A stretch of 64,000 bases of DNA from Aurifilum marmelostoma. Lineage: Eukaryota > Ascomycota > Sordariomycetes > Diaporthales > Cryphonectriaceae. Under the pieces are notes generated by a model. It did no database searches. It saw nothing but the letters and a program-made list of their open reading frames with translations, and was not told the DNA's origin. Both the position numbers and the translations under genes were made by a program. This document shows, in pieces, positions 58,985 to 64,000 of this stretch. Location: NCBI GenBank assembly GCA_027559495.1, contig JAMXSV010000016.1:124001-188000 (forward strand), written 5' to 3'. Numbering within the stretch: position 1 is the first letter of the stretch; each line of letters opens with the position of its first letter.

Positions 58985-60346
58985 GTTCCCGGGTGCACGT
59001 CGATGACGCAGAAGAGAGAAAAAATCGGAGACAGAGATGAGAATCGGGACAGGGAGAGGCAAGGGATGTCTGTCTGCCTAGACCCTCTTTTCCTTTCCTC
59101 CTTGGTGAGTGAGGCAGTACTGTCAATTTTCTGAAGGAAATGTTCGAGCAACAAGTCTGGTTCGCCAACCGAGAGCTTGTTCAAAATTTTGGCGCCGCAG
59201 CAGCAGGACGAGGTTTCGTTTCGAGATGCGCGCCCTGGGAAGGGTAGCGGCCTGGTGGGGTAGGTCCCTGGGGCCCAGGCCACCGATATCCCTGAAGAAA
59301 ACGTGGAGGGGTAAAAGCTTAGTGGGTGACAGGGCCCAGAATTACTCCCATCACCTGTACTATACACTGTACTATATAGCACATGGGTACTTACACACAG
59401 CAGCAGTGCCGCGTACTATAGTCCTGTGCAGTCAGTACCTAGCTCAAGATTGGGCACCCCGCCTGCTAAACGAGACAGGCCACCAACTCGCCCACAGAGG
59501 GACAGAATCAATCAATCAAGCCATCCATCCTACCATTCCTAATCTTCCTTGAATCTGCCGCAAACACTTCTTCTTGTCCGCCGACGAGGCCCCGGCCAGT
59601 CAGGCACAGGAAACACCTCGGAGGATTTCCCCCTTCATCCCTCCTCCCCATGTGGAGCCAAAGGTCGATCCCAGAGTCTCCCCATCCCACCCGCCCACCT
59701 GCCATAGCAGGATATATCTTTCGAGAAGGGTGGAGAGGGCGACAGTCTGGCAATGAGCCCTCAGGAGCTTGGAGCTCCCTTTGCCCCCCTCCCCCCGCCC
59801 TGGCCTCTGATGGGGAGCTTTCGGACGAGGTGGAAAAATGTTTTAAGTAAAACACACATACACGTGCAACGTCATTACGCAGCAGCGGTCGTCGAGGTGG
59901 CCGATTGGCCCTCCCGCGAGCCTCTCTCTCTCATGGGACGAAGGAACAAGCCGCGGGATCTGTGCCTGCATGACGGGCCGGCTCCTTCTAATTAATGTTT
60001 CTTCTCTTTCTTTTGAGTGAGGATGATCTATGCCAACATCGGAACAAGACTGGATCAAAGTTGCTGCAGCAGGAATTGCGCGGGCGCAAGTGAAGCGCAT
60101 GCGATGCCTCCGCCAGCATACTCCTCCAATCCTCCTCTCACCACTTTTAGTAGTAGTAGTCCACTGCATTAGAGAGTGCAAGACAAAGTGAACATATATT
60201 CTTTTCTTTTCTTTAAAAAAAAATCGAGGTATCAAACAAGCTATACGTAGAAACTCCCGCCCCGCCGTGCTATGCTGCTATACAGAGATAAAAGAGGAAT
60301 GAACAGTCCCCAAAGGCTATATACGATACATGCGTGAAGGTCATCA
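58985..60346. other. Intergenic region upstream of RPC37
   Basis: Contains the RPC37 promoter and the 3' region of the next minus-strand gene. Short open frames are present on both strands, none recognisable. Confidence 0.5.
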
Positions 60347-61099
60347 TCAGCAATCAATGTACGCCAGGCAATGGTCCAGAACATGGCACATCATGTCTGG
60401 TATGAAAACCGGCTCCTCGGTATCGTCCTCGGGGCCGTCTTGGATATCGGTGTACCCAGGGTCCCTTCCAGCTCTTGGGGGAAAACAAGTGGCGGTGTTG
60501 CTGCAGGTAGCTCCTGCGGCAGGGGGGTGCAGCTCCCCGAGATCGTTCGGAGGCAGTTCCGCCGGTGCCTGTCGAGATCCTGTTGGGTATTTCTGTTTTT
60601 TCTGTGGTACTGTTAGTTGTTGTTGTTGTTGATGATGATGATGATAAGGATGTTGTGGGTGTCGTTGTCGCTCTTGCTGCTGTTTTTGTTGCTGTAGCTG
60701 TTGATGGAACTGCTCGATCTGACCATCCTGACGACACTGCTGACAGCTATACACCTGTGGCGAGATATGATAATCCGGCTGGTGGTGGTGGTGGTGATGT
60801 TGGTGTTCGTGCTGCTGCATCATGTGGAGCGGTGAAGGGGTGCGCGGGCCGAGGTAGCTCGAGGGCGTGCTCACGAGCACCTCCTTCTCCGGCACGGGCT
60901 GGACCTGCTGGTGTAGCTGGGTCACGCTCGACGTGGGTGCGATGTCGCTGATGCGAGGGGGCCATTTGAACTCGGTCGTCGCTCTTATCGTCTGTCTCCT
61001 CTCCGGCACTACCTCTACCAGTCGCGGTTGCTCGATGATCCTCTGCGGCTCCGACAGACCGCTGTTGTTCTTCTTCTTCCCCCACGAGAGACACCCCAT
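60347..61099 (-). CDS. Putatively N-acylated His/Gln-rich protein of unknown function
   Basis: Single exon of 251 codons with stop. I do not recognise the family. The N-terminus MGCLSWGKKK has Gly2 for N-myristoylation, Cys3 for palmitoylation and a following Lys cluster. Together these would anchor the protein at the plasma membrane (inference from known acylation rules). The middle holds poly-His and poly-Gln stretches (60640-60830 on the plus strand) flanked by a CQQC pair. The C-terminus is acidic and Cys-containing (DDTEEPVFIPDMMCHVLDHC). A CT-repeat lies just upstream. The open frame, the clean start with a consensus acylation signal and the length support a real gene, although low complexity makes chance conservation hard to judge. 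Confidence 0.6.
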   Translation of the reverse strand: MGCLSWGKKKNNSGLSEPQRIIEQPRLVEVVPERRQTIRATTEFKWPPRISDIAPTSSVTQLHQQVQPVPEKEVLVSTPSSYLGPRTPSPLHMMQQHEHQHHHHHHQPDYHISPQVYSCQQCRQDGQIEQFHQQLQQQKQQQERQRHPQHPYHHHHQQQQQLTVPQKKQKYPTGSRQAPAELPPNDLGELHPPAAGATCSNTATCFPPRAGRDPGYTDIQDGPEDDTEEPVFIPDMMCHVLDHCLAYIDC

Positions 61100-61190
61100 G
61101 ATTGCCGCCGGGGGGTGTTCCTCTTGGTTGCGTATTACACGGCGATCGCGGTGAATCCAGCAGATCTGACGCCGGTCCGAGGATTATTAA

Positions 61191-61210
61191 CTCTCTCTCT
61201 CTCTCTCTCT
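61191..61210. repeat. (CT)n microsatellite
   Basis: Ten CT units about 90-110 bases upstream of the ATG of the acylated protein gene, so probably in its promoter or leader. Confidence 0.95.
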
Positions 61211-62237
61211 TTTCCTCTCTCTTATCCAGTCGATCTGCTCTGGCTGGGTCTGTCACGCGCTAGTTGTAGGAACTATTGAACCTCACGATTGCGAGTCAGT
61301 TTATCTGAACGGTCGGCTTGACTATACTACCACTATACAGTATGGGAGGCCTTCAAACTACTCCACCCAGTAGCTACTTGCTCATGAGATTCTAGGCCAG
61401 AGTGAGAAAATTGGCACATACCGAAAGCACTAGAGGCCAGGCCGGCTCTCTAATGGATGACTGGCAACTACCCTCCTCAGCGGGCGGCGCAGAAGAATAG
61501 CTGCGTGTGAGGAGCTCGGCTAAGATGGTCTCGATGGGGTCTCTGGGAGCTGCAGCGAGAAGGTGGGAGCTCGGATGTGCTGCAGGAGAAGATGGGGCTC
61601 GAAGGTCGTGGACCGATGGTTCGTTGACGGCGCAGGTGAGGCGAGGAGGTGGTCGTATAACCTGATATTGTGTATGTAGGTAGGTATGATGGATGGTAGG
61701 TGTAGGGTACCAAGGAACAGCGGAGGCGGGCAAGAAGAGGAGAAAGATGGGGGAAGAGATGGACCCGCTACTTTTTTGGAGGCCAGGGTAGCGGGCAACA
61801 GTGGTGCGATCGCCCTGTTATCCAAAGAAGTAAGAATAAAAAAAAAAAAAAAAAGGAAGACAGGCACAAGGGCAGAGAAAAGGGAGCGAGAAAGTATGAT
61901 GAGGGCAAGGGCTGGCTAGTATGAGCCACTGCAAGAGAGAGAGAAGTGAGAAGGGAAAAGGGAAAAAAAGGACGAATGAATTCGTGCTGCCTCTACTCTA
62001 GCCTACTGCAGCTGTTGCTGTTGGGTGTTTTGGTCGTTGGGCTGGTGGACTGGGGGAAAGGATGGGGACTGGATATTGAGGACATTGACCGACGAGCTGC
62101 AGACTGGGGCCAGTAGGCTGGGCACCACCCGGGAGTGCTGCCTATTTTGTGATGGGGAAGGCGGTCCCACCCGCGCGCAAAACTGTGAGAAAGAGAATGC
62201 TGCAAAAGCCCCTCTTCTTGCCTCTGAATGTCTTCAA

Positions 62238-62257
62238 TTTTTTTTTTTTTTTTTTTT
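62238..62257. repeat. Homopolymer T20
   Basis: Twenty consecutive T; together with A17 at 61838-61854 it brackets a low-complexity stretch. Confidence 0.9.
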
Positions 62258-64000
62258 GCTTCTCTTTTTTCTTGTGGAAATTTCTCGCTTGCTGATGCTG
62301 AGGGCGTTCTCAGAGAATTACCGAAAGATAAAAGGGGCAAAAAGAATTGCATCATCAAGCAGGGCTCGAGAGCTCTATCAGCAAGCTGAAATGAGCTGAG
62401 TGGGCTGGATGGGAGGAAAAGAGCCCTGAAAGAGATAGGCTCGTAAACAGTAAGCCAATGTACCATAGTCTGTGTGTGTAAGTGTGGGTGTATAGTGCTA
62501 GCTACAGAGGGGAGACGGGGCAGAGACCCTGGATCCCTGGCACGCTCTTACTGGCGGCGGCTGCCACTGTCGCCGCTGATCATGGTGCCTGCTGGCTGGG
62601 CTGAACTCGGCTGTGGCCAAGTGACAGCGGTGGTGGGGACGCCCCCAGTATGCCCCCCCAGTATGCCCCCCCAAGGGCCCAGGGCACAGGACCCAACGGA
62701 TCTATCTTGGCTGGTCCTTTCGTCGACGTAAATGTGGAGTGACGAGCCGCCGAGCACGCGCTGACCGGGTACCATATGTCGACCTCGACCATCCAACAGC
62801 ATCGCGAGAGTGGATCAGGGCAATTAACGCAGTTGGATTGACACGAGAGGAGACAGCTTCGAGGAAGGAGAACAAGACTCTCCCGCAGGCGCCCGTCACG
62901 TCACTCCCTGACTGCTCTGGACGAACGAACAGAAGCTGGTTCTGGGTTGGGGGCCGTTTTGAACAGCTCATCATCATTGCCGGGCAGAAACCTCGCCGGC
63001 CTTTCGCGCAAGCTGCCCGTCTCGATAGCAAAGACGGCATTACCTACGTCACGGCGAACAAGGTGCTAACGGTCTTCTTGTCAAATCACGAAACGAAGAG
63101 CCTTATCCCATCTTACCACCCTCGCATGGCCCTTCCGACTGAAACTGCACAAACACCACCCACACCGAATCCTTCGGCGGCGAAAGAGCAGAAACCAAAA
63201 AGGTAACGGCGCACGCCAGCACAGGACCTACCCGGTCCTACGACGTCCTGTAGGACGTACGACTGCTTCAAAGGCCCGACAAGTATGGTACTGCAGAGAC
63301 GGCGACTCCTTCTCCAACAAAGAGAGGAGGGCAGAAGAAAAGAAGAAGAGCCGAACAAATACCCCCGGAAGGATTCGCTAAGACCACAAACCCCAATTCA
63401 GTCACCAGGCCCTGAAATGAGGCGACCTAAATACGGAAGGTCTTGTCTCCTCTGCCAGTGGACACACGCAACAAGACCTTGCACCTTTTTTTATTTTCCC
63501 CCTCGGCTCCTCAATGTATTTCCCCATGGCAGAGTCGCTGCTGCTGGATAGACCTGGGGGCTGGTTTACGTAGGGACTACAGCAGCAGAGGCCATCAACA
63601 AACAACCCCATCCTGCCCCTCCAAAGGCGACTCAAACTGGAAAACAGGAACAGAGCCAGGCGCCAAGCATGCTCTCTTCGCCCCTTGGTGGCATTCAACC
63701 TAGCTCCATGTGCCATAGTACAGTATCACCCACACAGCCAACCACCACACCCTCGTCGGTCCCAGGGAGGGAAGGGGGGTGGGAAACATGCCTGCTCGAA
63801 ATCCTTCAGCTCGCATCGAGTGCCCGTGGTGACGCTTCAGCCTGGGGCCCGTGAGCCCTTGAATGAAACCCCTCGACGAATGAGAACGGATGGCCCTGCG
63901 GTGCACTGCATCGGCAACGAAGCCACCCGAATGCATCTCGGGCCACCATCACCTTTTTCTTCACTTTTTCCCGCCCGCCCGCGGAACGCCACAGGGACGC

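Larger units (their letters stand above)
61100..64000. other. Region without a convincing gene at the window end
   Basis: Holds the upstream region of the gene at 60347-61099. A run of 17 A (61838-61854) and a run of 20 T (62238-62257) are present. The longest frame, 62739-63206 (+), has 156 codons with stop, no recognisable motif and no introns; I do not call it. A gene could begin beyond the right edge. Confidence 0.45.

Noticed and set aside
62739..63206. Open frame of 156 codons on the plus strand near the window end
   Set aside because: Mixed composition, no motif and no supporting promoter or neighbour; kept only as a note.
1..64000. tRNA, rRNA and CRISPR arrays
   Set aside because: I found no cloverleaf with a plausible A and B box, no rRNA segment and no spaced direct repeats; the organism is a eukaryote, so CRISPR is not expected. 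A covariance-model scan would settle the tRNA question.

Overview
The window is nuclear DNA of a filamentous ascomycete (Pezizomycotina), most likely a Sordariomycete. Genes have one to five short introns (about 50-130 bp) with GTRNGY donors and CTRAY-type branch sites. Coding regions are GC-rich. Gene neighbourhoods are scattered, with no operons and genes on both strands. The gene content (PKC1 with HR1-C2-C1-kinase layout, PPG1, RhoGDI, PAT1, a KRE2-type GT15, SHE9/MDM33) is typical of such fungi. The sequence alone does not give the genus.

Layout. 0-4 kb: RhoGDI (RDI1, +) with an unusually long first intron, convergent with the phosphatase PPG1 (-). 4-12 kb: a proline-rich zinc-knuckle protein (+) and an MFS drug:H+ antiporter (-). 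14-18 kb: the ER Qa-SNARE UFE1/syntaxin-18 (+) and an aspartate aminotransferase (+). 18-25.6 kb: AT-richer accessory DNA with a decayed gene that still has a promoter, and a secreted GH43 arabinanase (-). 25.6-31 kb: a very large multi-exon gene for a membrane protein of about 1,720 residues with a degenerate CorA-like C-terminal part. 31-39.4 kb: a short-chain dehydrogenase (-), SHE9/MDM33 (+) and PKC1 (-). 39.4-47.3 kb: a gene-poor block with only an ACMSD/6-methylsalicylate-decarboxylase-like amidohydrolase (+) and an RTA1-like remnant (-). 47.3-61.1 kb: housekeeping genes: acyl-CoA dehydrogenase (-), mitochondrial uS12 (+), KRE2-family mannosyltransferase (-), PAT1 (+), RPC37 (-) and a putatively acylated His/Gln-rich protein (-). 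61.1-64 kb: no convincing gene.

The genes do not form a pathway cluster. Common themes are cell-wall integrity and trafficking (PKC1, RhoGDI, PPG1, KRE2, UFE1), mitochondria (SHE9, uS12m, acyl-CoA dehydrogenase) and RNA metabolism (PAT1, RPC37).

The most striking sequence-level pattern is that at least four otherwise intact conserved genes are broken by single-base changes at C or G homopolymers. In three of them removing one base from a run of 5 or 6 restores a full-length reading frame whose length closes exactly. This points to base-calling or consensus errors (or, less likely, a real mutational process) and means gene calls here should be treated as intact. The best candidate for new biology is the giant CorA-like membrane protein, whose large N-terminal region I do not recognise.
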